Assembly: GCA_037013685.1 (NCBI GenBank)
Contig: CM072891.1
Location: forward strand, 6,114,501-6,178,500
Origin: Acridotheres tristis
Taxonomy: Eukaryota; Chordata; Aves; Passeriformes; Sturnidae
Direction: 5' to 3'
Length of the DNA stretch: 64,000 nt
Position 1 is the stretch's first letter. Every line of letters starts with the position of its first letter. Both the position numbers and the translations under genes were made by a program. The notes beneath the pieces were generated by a model. The model saw only the letters and a program-made list of their open reading frames with translations. It ran no database searches and was not told the origin of the DNA. Positions 25,316-36,273 of the stretch are shown here, one piece after another.

Positions 25316-28300
25316 TTTTGACTGAATAGTTGACAGTAAACTTCCACAGTTTTTCATCAGGTATAGCAAAGAATAAGGATAGAGCAAGCTGTGGCAAAAT
25401 TAAACAGGTGGTCTGTATCCCTGACAAATAGGGATGTATTTATTTATTACCAGGATAATTTGTCCCTGTCAAGTACAAAATACCAAACTGGACATGCCCT
25501 GTATTGACGGGTTTTGCTCTGCAAGTATTAGGTTAATCGGCTTTATGAAAAAAAGCAGCAATCTTTGGGTAATGTCTGTATTCTGGGATGCTGAAAAAAG
25601 GTAGCTGCTTCTCTGCAACTAGTATTGGGGCATGAGAAACTGGCAGAAATGTGTTAGACAGTAGTAGGACCTTCCAAAAAATCCAACAAAACATGGCATT
25701 CCACAAGAGTTTGTGTTAGCTGCTTACATGTATTTCAGCACACGAAGTAGGAAAACTAATTCACTTTCTCATTTAAAAAGTTGTTTACATAAAAAAACCA
25801 ACAGGCTTTCTGAAGTAACTGTAAATACTTTTAGAACATAAAATTATTGAGACTGTCACGTAAGAATTTTGCACTATCTCCAAGCTCACTGTAATGAAAG
25901 AACAGACTTCCATGGTATTGGAAAGGATGTGGCCCATCTTCTTCAGGGTTTCAAGAGCTGACACAAACACCTCTCTTTGGAGGTGCTCTGCTCACTAGAG
26001 CAGAAATGACTACATACAGCTTTCAGAATCCCCTGACCACAGGTCTGCATTATCTCATTAGTGAGCAGTACTAAAGAAAGCTTTTGTTTCCTTGGCCAGA
26101 CTGACCTAGCTTTCCATCAGGCTAATCCTAAAACGTGACACTACCTATGGCTTCAGTCATTTATAAATCTCTGATTATGGGGAGGAGATTTTACTGTGTG
26201 TGAGTATCCAGATCTGCATTGCTGTTCTGCTCACGTTCTTCAGCTGCAGAGAGCACTGAGAGTGGAGTTTGCCATGCAGACCCATCAGTTCCATACCTGC
26301 CTTTTTTCCTGACCTCTTTGCACTGTACCTGATGCACTTTATGTAGTGTTTATTGTAATTTGATGTTCTTAACCTGGAAACGTAGGGATCTTTCTTGTAC
26401 CAGCAGAACTGGAATTTTGACCCTAATTAATTACCTGTGTCAGGGGCTTTGAATTTTTGAACAGAAAAAGGGATTGAATACTGCCAGTTTAAAATAATTT
26501 CTCTGTTACTGACCAAGGTTTGTTTACAATTAAAAAAAAATAAAGTATTATGACTGTTATGTATTTTCCGTTTATTTTTTATCTCAGCAGAGCTAGGGGT
26601 CTCTTTGTAGATCTGCATTTTACTTTTGGCTATGCTTAACACAGTAATTAGAAGGGGGATAAATTGTTCTATCATGCTAAATTTATCTGTTACTGAGTAT
26701 CCTCAATATTTAGATTGACTGGAATGTCACATCTTTAGAAGTCCCCCCAGCAGCTAGGTAGCCTAGGTAGTTCAGCCTCATGCATGTACTCAGTAATCCT
26801 CTCTGGGGAGCTTTGCAAGTTAATCTAACTCTCCTTTACAAGCCTCCCTTTGAGACAGCTAAATGAGCTTTAGTTTCCTCATTTTTAACAGATCAGCTGA
26901 GAGGTATAAATTACTTGCTCAAGGTCAAAGAGAGTGGATGTATGTCTATGGAAATTTTTATTTAATATATTGTGTGTTAAATCTACAACCAGACTTCTCT
27001 GAGAAGAGCATTGACCTGCAAGGGAAAAAGTATTTCACACCAGAGACACTTTTCTGCTTTTTAAAAAAACGGTTTCTCTTGCTCCTAAAGCTGCTTTCAA
27101 CAACAGAGAATGACACAGAGACAGCAAGCTAAGGCTCCAGTGGTAGGTAACATTCTACTGCTACATTCTAGTTGTGGATTTAGCTTCATAATTGGGATGA
27201 TGCATAAAGAGGGAGAGAAAAAAGGTAGAGTGGCAGGGAGAAACACAAAGGGACTTTTAAAAATGTTACCTGGACTGAATTCTCTACATTAGTGAGGCAG
27301 GTGCAGATAACAGCAACACCAAGTAAACTGATTGAGCATTTCTGAAACAAGATACGGGGTCCTTGTTGTGAAAGGAAAATGGCTTTATTTAAGAGTATTG
27401 CTCAGAGGTAGCACAGGACTGATCTGCATAGACAGCATCCAGACAGGACGAATTAAAATTAGCATTTATTTTCCAAAACTGGCAGTTGGTCACAGTGCCA
27501 GGTTCATATGCAAGTCCAAAAACTTCCAGGCTTTTTTTCAGAAGCAGAAGATAATCCTATGAGCTGTGGTTTCTGACTGCTTAACTCTTTAGAAATAATC
27601 AGTGATTATGGATCACACTCCAGCAATTTGCACTCACGTAGCACTGGAGTTCCAAGGGAGCAGCCCCAGTGCTATGTGGCCTGAGGCAGCTGCTTTGTGC
27701 AAGTGCAAGCTGTGTGGTCCTGCATGGGCAGGCTGGCAGCCTTGGCAACCAGTAACTGCTGGGCACACAAATGCAAGGAGTTCTGTGCAAGTCTTACCTT
27801 CCTGTCTTGGAGCCAGCTTGACCATAGTACCAACATAGTCCTGCCTCCTGCTTTAGCTATTTAGCTCTAAGGAGTTTGGTGTCATTTAAAGCTCAAGTCT
27901 CAGCTGAAGTTGTTTAATATTTTTTAACGTGGCTGAGATGTTCCTTATTCATTCCTTATTCTGCTCTATTTTCTGGGTCCTAAAATCATTTAAAGTGCAG
28001 CTGGGGGGTTTACTATGACAGCTTTCACACTGTCTTTGTTCAATGCTTCACAAGAGATGTTGATTTTATTAATAACTTGTCTGTGCACAATTGCAGCTCT
28101 CCTGCAGCTTTTAACCTCCTAGTCACCTGCACCAAAACCTGGGTTCTCAGATTTGCCAAACCTCAGTTAACTTACTGCAGTCAGTGGGTATTTAGGGCCA
28201 AGATACCTCAGTGGCTCAGGTCCAGCTTCTTACAGCGCATGCAGAGAAAGTGATTCCATGTAAAAACTTTACCTAATGCTTGGCACAAAAAGGCCAGGAC

Positions 28301-28467
28301 CTGTTTCTGTGTGCTTGAGAGTATTTGTATTGCATAATTTGCCAGAAAATCTAACTAAAGTATTTTTGCTCTGCCAGTTCAAAGGTAGGAACTAAAAGTA
28401 ATCTCATAAATCATAAGTTCAGAGTCCTACCATTTCTATTGCTGTTAGGAAAAAAAACCAACAAAAC
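25316..28467. other. Convergent intergenic DNA, ZFYVE26 to RDH
   Basis: No exon, RNA gene or long meaningful reading frame is visible. It holds one MIR-like relic (26876-26941) and otherwise unique AT-rich sequence. Part may belong to longer 3'UTRs of either flanking gene. Confidence 0.6.
26876..26941 (-). mobile_element. Ancient MIR (CORE-SINE) relic
   Basis: The order of blocks (CCTCATTTTTAACAGAT, CTGAGAGGT, ATTACTTGCTCAAGGTCA, GTGG) follows the reverse strand of the MIR core and 3' half, with one internal deletion and scattered changes. MIR copies predate amniote divergence and are rare in bird DNA. Confidence 0.55.
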
Positions 28468-28473
28468 TTTATT
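28468..28473 (-). promoter_or_regulatory. Candidate RDH poly(A) signal
   Basis: TTTATT on the plus strand (AATAAA on minus), about 335 nt past the RDH stop codon. It is the first canonical hexamer I noticed downstream of that stop. Confidence 0.35.
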
Positions 28474-28806
28474 TAAAGTAATTCCTTGTTACTTCATAAT
28501 CTAAACCTAAGATTGCAACCTCCCTTTCTATTCTAAAGCCAGAGAACCATAGCCTCGAGCTGCTGTGTGAGATAACAAGCAGGTTGCTTCCTGCATCAGT
28601 GCTCTTAATTCTCCAGCTAGGAAGAGGGACTGATTGCTTACAAATCTCAATCCTTAAGTGTAATATTCCAGAAATTCAAATTATGTTGTGCCCACGGAGC
28701 CATCCTTAGGGCAGCTGAAGTATTAGCATTCTACTCATGAGGTCTCTCAGCAGTGCTGTTCCCCGGAGAAGCCTCGCTGGGCCCAGCCAGGGACACTCGG
28801 TGCTGC

Positions 28807-28909
28807 TCAGTCCCACTGGATGCCAAGGAGCTCACAGCTCACACTCCAGAGCTTCTTTGCTGTCTCATCATCCCGACCACGTGGAGACACGTATGCTGGC
28901 TGGCAATCA
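28807..28909 (-). CDS. RDH12: RDH terminal exon
   Basis: Opens after TTACAG with T GAT TGC, completing SDC, continues AYVSPRGR and [10 protein letters not shown], and stops with TGA at 28809-28807. This exon is too short to be obvious as an open frame and was located by its conserved CELLG motif. Confidence 0.92.
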
Positions 28910-31900
28910 CTGTAAGAAAAACATTCTTTTTATTCTTTCAAGTCTAAGATCTCCATCCGCATTAGTTTAATTCAAGACCAGTTCAAGAACAGTGGGAGGC
29001 TATCCAGCAAATGAGCAAGGGTTAGTGCTAAGCCACCATGAGAAAGATTTCTTTCCAACTAGCTAGAGAAGAATCTCTCCCAGTGGCACCAAGAACTGAC
29101 AAGCAAGTCTAGCTCTATCTGTTGTCTCAACTCTTAAAAAACCCTCACTAGTGTGCATTCTCATTAATACCACTAAAAAGGGATAGACACTCTAACCAGG
29201 CTTCTTCAGGAGCACATTTCCTAACAAACACTGCAAAAAAGTCACTTGAACAGCCCTTCATTCTAAACTGTTTATCCCACTATATGCCCAAGAATAACAC
29301 TGTAATAACCATGTATGGTTACTCCCTTTTCCATTATCTTCTGAACTGTGGCTTCTTTCTTCTCAGCTCCTCCAATCAGGAAGCACTCAGTCTGGAAAAG
29401 AGGTCCTGTGTTCTCAACTGTAATGCTGCAATAACTTGCGAGTTCAAGAGCACAGAGGAAATGGCATCTTGTAAGGTTTCCATTTGGCTCACTGTTTCTA
29501 GATGGAGTCTTTAATATTCCTGAAATGACTGGTGGACTCGCACCTGTCTCACTGTGGCAATTGTAAATTCTTTTCTTAATGTCTGCACTTGTGTTTTATA
29601 GTCTGTGGCCTGAAAAGTGAAAAAGATTCTAGGCTAGTCCAATGTAAGTTGTGAATTAGTGTTGAAGCTTCTCATTTTCCACCATGTCCAAAACTCCCTT
29701 TTTTAATGAGTTTAAATTCCACCAGTTTTCTGTACTTTGGGACATTAATGCTACATTTTTATCCCAAGACAGCCAGCCAGCCAGGGAAGACTTAAGATGT
29801 CTATTTATATACTCAAGTCTGATTAAGATGGTACAAACTCCCAAATGAAGATCAGGCAATGTCATTACAGAGACTAATCTGGTCACAAATCACAAGACGA
29901 AAGCTCTGCAAAGACACAATGGCTCCAATGGCCTCCATGTGAGGGGGAAAAAAAAAGACAAATTTTCATGTTTATTCCCCAAAACCAGTATTGTTACAGT
30001 GCTCTACGTGCAGTGGGAAGCTGGCAGACATATCTGTGGGAATCTGTTCGAATGGAAGTCTTTCAATATAGAATGATGATGACTTGAAACTGCTCTGGGC
30101 TGTGGTTTTGGTGATGGGAAAAGGAGAAGAATGTAGAAGTAAGTCAAAGAAGTCAGAAAATAACAGGTTTTGTAATGGGAACTACACAAGACCATTTCCA
30201 TGACTGCATGACAAGCAGCCCAGCAAGAGTCCCTCCCAGCTGGTGGGTCTGTCACACTGGAGGATAAAGTTATTTGGTCACATGCCAGACCTGAAAATCG
30301 CACCTCCTGTCTCTGCAGCTCCATCAGCTCTCCCAGCACCCTGAGAGCACAGGCCCCTCTGTTCCAGTGGGGTAAAACTACAAATGGAACTGAAGTAGTC
30401 TTCCCAGGATTGACTGAAGTGACCTCATTAACGACACAGTTCTACTGAAAAGTGATTTTCCCAAGTGTTAGGCAGGTCATCATTAAAGCTCTGAGCATAT
30501 GACAGCCATTCCTGCATTTCCAGTACATTAATATTTCTAGCACTAAAGGACATGATGTTGTATGAAGTGTTGCACAGGTCAGGTGTTTGTTCTAACACGA
30601 TTGCAACAGACCTGGAAGCACTAATGCTCTAGTATTTGTCACCTTCAGTCTTATCAGACAGCCTCTTACCCGGTCCCTTCTTAATGAAGAATGACAGTAA
30701 ATCCCATATTCCCCAGCCAATGAAGTTGCCTTGCACAGAGTATCACTCCATCAGCTTGCACCCACCTGAAATACTGTCCTGTCACAGAGTCCAGCTCCTC
30801 AGCTACTGCACAGTAGATACTGGTCTGAGCTCCTTCACAAGGCGTCTTCAGGAAGAAGGAGAATATCTTCCACAGCCAAGTCATTACAAATGAGTGCCGG
30901 ACCAGTTCAGAATAGACAGAGCCGGGATGGAGAGCGTTTGCTGTCACTTTAGTGCCTATGGCAAAATAAAGTATTCCAGGACAAATCTGCATGGATCAAA
31001 GTGTCTTTAAAAGAAGGGTAATACAGTCCTCGATTCTACCTGTAGATATTCTATAACTTAAAGGAGGAATCCAGACTTGGATACAGAGAGTAAGTGAAAT
31101 CCTCTGCCGTTACTGCATGCTGGGTGTGATGGACACACTTGATGTCTTAGCCAAATCAGCAGCAGTTTGGTACAGGCTCCAAAGAAGGTAAATGGGCCAG
31201 AACTCCTCTAGTAAACCTAGAGGCCAGTGAGTATCAGCACACATGAACTTGGAACACCCATCAGGCAGTTAAGTACAAGACAAGTAGCACATGGCTTTTC
31301 CAATACTCTTTTATCCAGGAACATTTAAATAAGGTTGTGGATACACCGAGTCTCACGTGTACCATTGCCATTGTAAGCAATTTGAATACAAGCCAACCAC
31401 TCCATTCCATAAATACTACAGCCTAAGTGAGCCTTCTCTGAGCTCTGCCTGCTAAGCAGTCTAACTGCAGGGTGACAATCTTCCCTTGAGCTGGCTCAAT
31501 TCTCAAGACTGCTCCTCAAGGCAGAGAACTTCTACCAACAGAAACCTTTGGATGAGCCCAACTGGACCTCAGCTCAAACTGCAGCTGGACTGCACAGCAG
31601 GTAACTCACCCCTGGAGCAGGGATGCCTCTCAAGGTTTTAGATTTCTTGCCTAAGAGAGCCTTCCTTAACCAAGGCAGAGAGGCCCTTTGCTTGCAACAA
31701 ATCCTTGGTAAGTTACTGATTGCTGAATTTATTCTTAGGAAATATTACTAGTCCATGTAGCTACTCTAATTATTATAAACTTTGTATAGATAATTCCATT
31801 ACATATAAATTGTCCAAGTCTTAGACTGGATCTAGCCACACCTAGGCTCCCTAAGGAGTTTCAAAAGCATGGGCTCCATGCTGAGCCTCCTGATTCAACA

Positions 31901-34900
31901 AGAGAGTCTTCCTTATATAGTGTGTTCCCAGTCCTGTGTGAATCATTCTAACCCAATTCTAAATCAGTGTTCCTTTTTAAGTGTCTTCCACGTAAGTAAC
32001 AGAGTAAACCTTGCCATCAAACTTTGTTAAGTCATGCTTTCATGACATTAGGTTAAAAACACTTCTGCTAATACCTTTGATGGTGATTCTTGAAGCAGTT
32101 TAAATCACTCATCCATGGTGCTGGAGCATTCCCTGCTCCCTTCTAAACACAGGAGTCATTATGTGCCTTCTGCAAAACAAAGTGCTAGAGGGCCTGAGTG
32201 CTAAACCAGCAGCAGTTTCCATCAGGCCTTTGAGAACACCTGCCTCTTTTGACTTACTCTAATAGTCATTTCCTGGGGAAGACACTGCTTCTGTTACAGT
32301 AAATAAATACTACTTAAGTTTATGAACAGGACTGAATGACACAACTGTGAGACAGATGTTGTGACTTACAAGGTACTCTCTAATCTTATGCTTGTTCACA
32401 GGCCACCAACCTTTTAAGGCAGCAGAGTGTGCATTAGCTTTTCTGTTGGACAGTGCAATTGTATCTGTTTTCAGCTTCCACCCACATACCACAACTGTCT
32501 GTGTGGATGCAGCTAGTTTTTGACAAGCACCAAAGAAAAGTGAGATCTATTCAACTGTGCCAAGCTACTAACTCCTCTACCCTGCTGTTGTAAAGACAAT
32601 CTGTGTTTTAAGTCTCCTGGTTCCACAGACAGGAGATACTTTCTTCCTGCAAAGAGTTCTCAGTGACATTTGCCTCAAACCATTCAATTTCTGCATAAAT
32701 GATTTGCAACCCTTTCTTCAATCCACGCTCCCCATCCCTGGTGCTCAGGGAGCCAAGCAGATAAACACCCCGCCTGCCTCTGGAACTTGCCTTGCAGCCT
32801 CCTGGCCAGCTCCCGCGTGAAGAGCACATTCGCCAATTTGCTGTGACAGTAGGCGAGGCCACGATTGTAGCATTTCTCCCCGTGGAGATCATGGAAGCGG
32901 ATTCTGCCTCCGTGATGGGCCAGCGAGGACACGTTCACGATGCGGGCTGGGGCACACTGCTTCAGACGCTCCAGCAAGAGGAAAGTCAAGAGAAAATGAC
33001 CTAGAGGGGACATGAAAGGTCATCCTTCTAGGAAGGATGCTTATATGTGGTATCTTACTGCTGCCCTCATTTCAAGTCCAGGAAAAAGAAAATTTCTATT
33101 AAATTCTCCTGAATTAACATCAACACTTTTTTGGGGCCTTCGAGTTCTGCTCCTCATCTTCAAAAAGCTGGAGCTGTCATACATTTAAAAATGTCCCAGG
33201 TGAGACATACAGATACTTAAACTGGATCCACGATATGCAAATACACTACATTGCATCTCCAGAACTCTGACTCTAGCCCTCCATCCTTCCTGTAAAATGA
33301 AGAATGAGGAAAAAAAAATTGGAAAGCAGGATTTTACTTTGGTGTTTTGCAACAGATGTTGATGTTAGGAGAAGATGATCTTTAAGGGCAATTCCAACCC
33401 AAACCATTTGATGATTCTGTGATTCCATATTGAGTGCAAACATGTTTCCACTGGCCTTACCAAGATGATTGACTCCTAGATGCATCTCGAAGCCATCAGC
33501 AGTCTTGGAGTAAGGGTATAACATTACTCCAGCATTATTAATGAGAATATGGAGTTCCTTCTCCTCTGTAAGAAAAAACAGACATCCTTAAACAAGGAAA
33601 CAGAATGCAGATAAGAAGGTAGCACAAGTCACCCCTTGCTGTCTGCCTTGCAGCCACATCACCTGAATAAAAGGATACCTCTCCTATCACAAACCAACTC
33701 AGGGCCTCTGACCAGCCCCTGCTGTGAACCACAGTACCCAAGAGGTACAGAGACAAGCAAGGCAGGGATTTGGCAATGGTTAGAAGAGCAGACAGCAGTC
33801 CTTGGTAAAATATTCTCACTAAAAACAAGAATCTAGAGACTGTACCTGCTAGAAATGTCTCAGCAAACTCCCGGATGGACTTTGTATCAGCCAAGTCCAG
33901 CTTTTTCACAATGACTTGCTGGTTCCCTGTTTCAGCTCGGATTTCACTGGCTGCAGCTTCTGCCTTTGCAATGTCTCTGCAGGCAATAATTACTCTTGCA
34001 CCTGCACGGAGAGAAGTGGGGAACAACAGGAAACTGAGATCACTGGAGCACACTGTATGATCAAGGCTACAACAAGCAGACTGACCATGCACAGCAATTA
34101 CAAACAATATATTATTTCTTTAGGGAACTAGCATCAGTCAGGGGGGTGGCTGGAAGGGACAAAGCCTTTCTCTCTCAATTGTGAGCTACAATCCAGTTCA
34201 AAGATACTTTCAGACCGGGCAAATGCACATCTTATGTGCCTCTCCAGGTTCTCCCATGTTAAGAGTGCATGCAACACTGGTATGATAGGGTAGTATCTGC
34301 CTCTATAATGGGAATGTCAAGCCAGGAGCGCATAAAGGTGATGGATTCCAGCCAGATAATTTCTAAATGGATTGTGAACAGGTACTTTAATCTTCTTACC
34401 AGTTAGCCAAATAACATTTACATCAAATTAGCTTGAAACATGGATAACTAAAGCACACAGTGGTGGACCTGTGGCATTTCCCAGCTTCTTATAAGCAGAA
34501 TCCAGGAACTTACACAGTCCTCTCAAATCAGTTGCAGTGCAAAGCATATTTTTAGAGTCCAAGCAACGAAAACGGTTGAGGAACTGGGAACTTGAACATC
34601 AGTGGTTACAGCCTCTGAAGGAACAGCACTTGGGTTCATCTGCAGTAACTCTAGAATCCAGTTTACTTCAATATAAGGCTACAATACGTCTTCCTTAGGT
34701 CCAGAAAAGGGACACAAGGCACAGCTACCCCAGCTGAACAGGGATGTCTGCTGACGAGACTGCACTTGCCTCTTTGCGCGAGGTCTCTGGCGGTCTCTTT
34801 CCCGATGCCTGTGTTGGCTCCCGTGATTATCACCACCTTCCCTTCCAGCCTTGCTGTCGACTTACACCGTCCTCCAGCGACATACCGCCTGCAAGAGGGG

Positions 34901-35607
34901 AGACACCAGTCACCTCTGCCTGCTTAGGGGGCTCGGGCCGGGGCTGAGCGCCCAGAACCTGGGGATTCACATCGATACTCGGGCCACCGCTGCTCCCTGG
35001 GCCCCAGGGAGTCACGGGCGCCCTCATCTGAAGTGGCTGGTCGCGACCGTGTCGTGACCGGGACACCGGGAATGCGTCCCCAATCCCCCGCGCTTTCCTG
35101 AGCGCGGCCCCGCCTCCTGGCCCCGCCCCGTCCGTGCGTCAAGTGGAGCCACGGCTCCCATTGGCTGCTGCCGCGCGCCCCGGTGCCTTTTGGCCAATGG
35201 GCTGCACCGCCGCGCCCTGGGGAGAACGGGGACCCCGCCCCCTGCCGCTCCTCCGCGAGCGCCCCGGTGCCGGGACAGAGCCCGGGAAAGGCGCCGGGCG
35301 GTGCCAGGGCTGAGCGAGCCCCGGATGCGCCTCAGTGTCACCGGGGCGGCCTGAATAACTCCCGACCCCGGCGCGGGCTGTAGAACGGGATTCCCGCTGT
35401 TCGCACTCCCGCCGCACACACACGCGCGAACTGAGACGGGAAGGGCACCGGCTCCGCGCCCCAACGGGCGCTGCTCTGCGGGGATGAACATACGCGAAGG
35501 GCAGGGGCTGCGCTCGGTAAGACGCACCTGATGTAGGGCGCTGCCACGAAAAGAAGGACGGGGACGGAGACGGCGGCGCCCAGCGCGGCTTCCCAGCAGT
35601 TGAGCAT
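28807..35607 (-). CDS. RDH12: Retinol dehydrogenase, RDH12-like, complete
   Basis: ER-anchored short-chain dehydrogenase that interconverts retinal and retinol with NADP(H) (family knowledge). Seven exons in transcript order: 35607-35528, 34888-34770, 34001-33846, 33565-33461, 33000-32791, 30955-30766, 28909-28807. Phases close exactly to 320 aa (human RDH12 is 316). Residues 1-27 form a hydrophobic signal anchor. The cofactor motif TGANTGIG is at 49-56, NNAG at 128-131, catalytic S179, and Y204-x-x-x-K208 in YCHSK. The C-terminus CELLGIQWD resembles RDH12 (GIRWE) more than RDH11 (GLPID), as do ERLK and NVLFTREL. Position and minus orientation next to ZFYVE26 also match RDH12. Introns 2 and 5 use GC donors. 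The ATG has G at -3. RDH11 is the main alternative name; the subfamily is certain. Confidence 0.93.
32791..33000 (-). CDS. RDH12: RDH exon 5, catalytic exon, GC donor
   Basis: Encodes [21 protein letters not shown] with the catalytic serine, and YCHSK with the catalytic Tyr and Lys. It ends in CAAG followed by the donor GCAAGT. Joined to 30955 it gives [15 protein letters not shown], matching the family; using the adjacent GT instead would create a stop codon soon after the junction. Confidence 0.92.
33362..33429 (+). mobile_element. CR1 LINE 3' end
   Basis: GATGATCTTTAAGGGCAATTCCAACCC followed by CCATTTGATGATTCTGTGATTCC is the terminal segment of CR1, with its 8-bp-type ATTCTGTG end. It sits in RDH intron 4, antisense to RDH, about 30 bp downstream of the exon 4 donor. 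Confidence 0.85.
34770..34888 (-). CDS. RDH12: RDH exon 2, cofactor-binding, GC donor
   Basis: Encodes [12 protein letters not shown] and the Rossmann glycine motif TGANTGIG. It ends CAAAGAG with donor GCAAGT at 34769-34764. Exon 3 begins GTGCAAGAG, so the phase-1 junction restores the invariant G-A-R-V. The only nearby GT would shift the frame. Confidence 0.9.
35157..35201. promoter_or_regulatory. Inverted pair of CCAAT boxes
   Basis: CCCATTGGC (35157-35165) and GCCAATGGG (35193-35201) form a perfect 9-bp inverted repeat around a 27-bp GC-rich spacer, in RDH intron 1. Both arms contain an NF-Y core (ATTGG/CCAAT). Confidence 0.55.
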
Positions 35608-36181
35608 CGCTGCCGCCAGCAACCCGCGCACCGCCAGCGCACGGCTCCCCGTAGCCGCCGCCCCGCCCCTCTGGATCCGCCTCCGCCCGCACAGGCCCCG
35701 CCCCGCGGCCACGCCTCTCCCGCCTCGGCCTCGCCCACAACCATACAACCACACCTCCACTACCGGGCCGCGCCCCCGCCGGAGGAACCCGCGGGCATGG
35801 AGCGGCCGGCCGGCTTCACGCCGCCAGCCCGCTGCTTTTTACCGCGGGCACCGCACGACTCCGACCTGGGTCCCTCGAAACATTCTGAAACGCACTTTTC
35901 AATTAAGCAGCCGAGAAATGTCTGCAGAGACAGCGCAGCGCAGTCGGCACTGCACTGTCGGCAGTGGCGTTTGAAACACATTTTTACAACCCCACGCTGA
36001 GGTTCATGTCATTAACCCTGGCAAGGGGCATACAACGATGTATACGTAGGCAGGCGCCGAGGCCTGGGAGCAGCGCGTTGGCGGCTGCGGCAGCGGGTCC
36101 CGCCGGTACCGGGGAGCCCCGGGGCCGCACCGGCGCCGGCGGACGAGCGCCCCTGCGCGGTGCAGGCACGGCCGCCTGCCC

Positions 36182-36203
36182 GGGACTACAACTCCCAGCA
36201 GGC
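36182..36203 (+). promoter_or_regulatory. ZNF143/Staf-type promoter element
   Basis: ACTACAACTCCCA at 36185-36197 fits the core-promoter consensus ACTAYRnnnCCCR bound by ZNF143 (family knowledge). It lies about 77-90 bp upstream of the VTI1B ATG, a usual position for this element near a TATA-less start. Confidence 0.65.
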
Positions 36204-36273
36204 AGCGCGTCAGACGGCCCCGGCAGCGGAAGCGCCGGGTGGGGCAGGGCCGGGGGCGCGGGGGTGTGGGGCC

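Noticed and set aside
32780..32790. Using the GT inside GCAAGT as the RDH exon 5 donor
   Set aside because: It would add two... bases beyond the conserved junction, change phase and put a stop codon immediately into the next exon.
28807..35607. Calling the dehydrogenase RDH11
   Set aside because: C-terminus, ERLK and NVLFTREL segments and minus orientation beside ZFYVE26 fit RDH12 better, though only a phylogeny would settle it.
35024..35752. 242-codon minus-strand open frame in the CpG island
   Set aside because: Overlaps RDH exon 1 in another frame, has no recognisable domain, and stop codons are simply rare in such GC-rich DNA.
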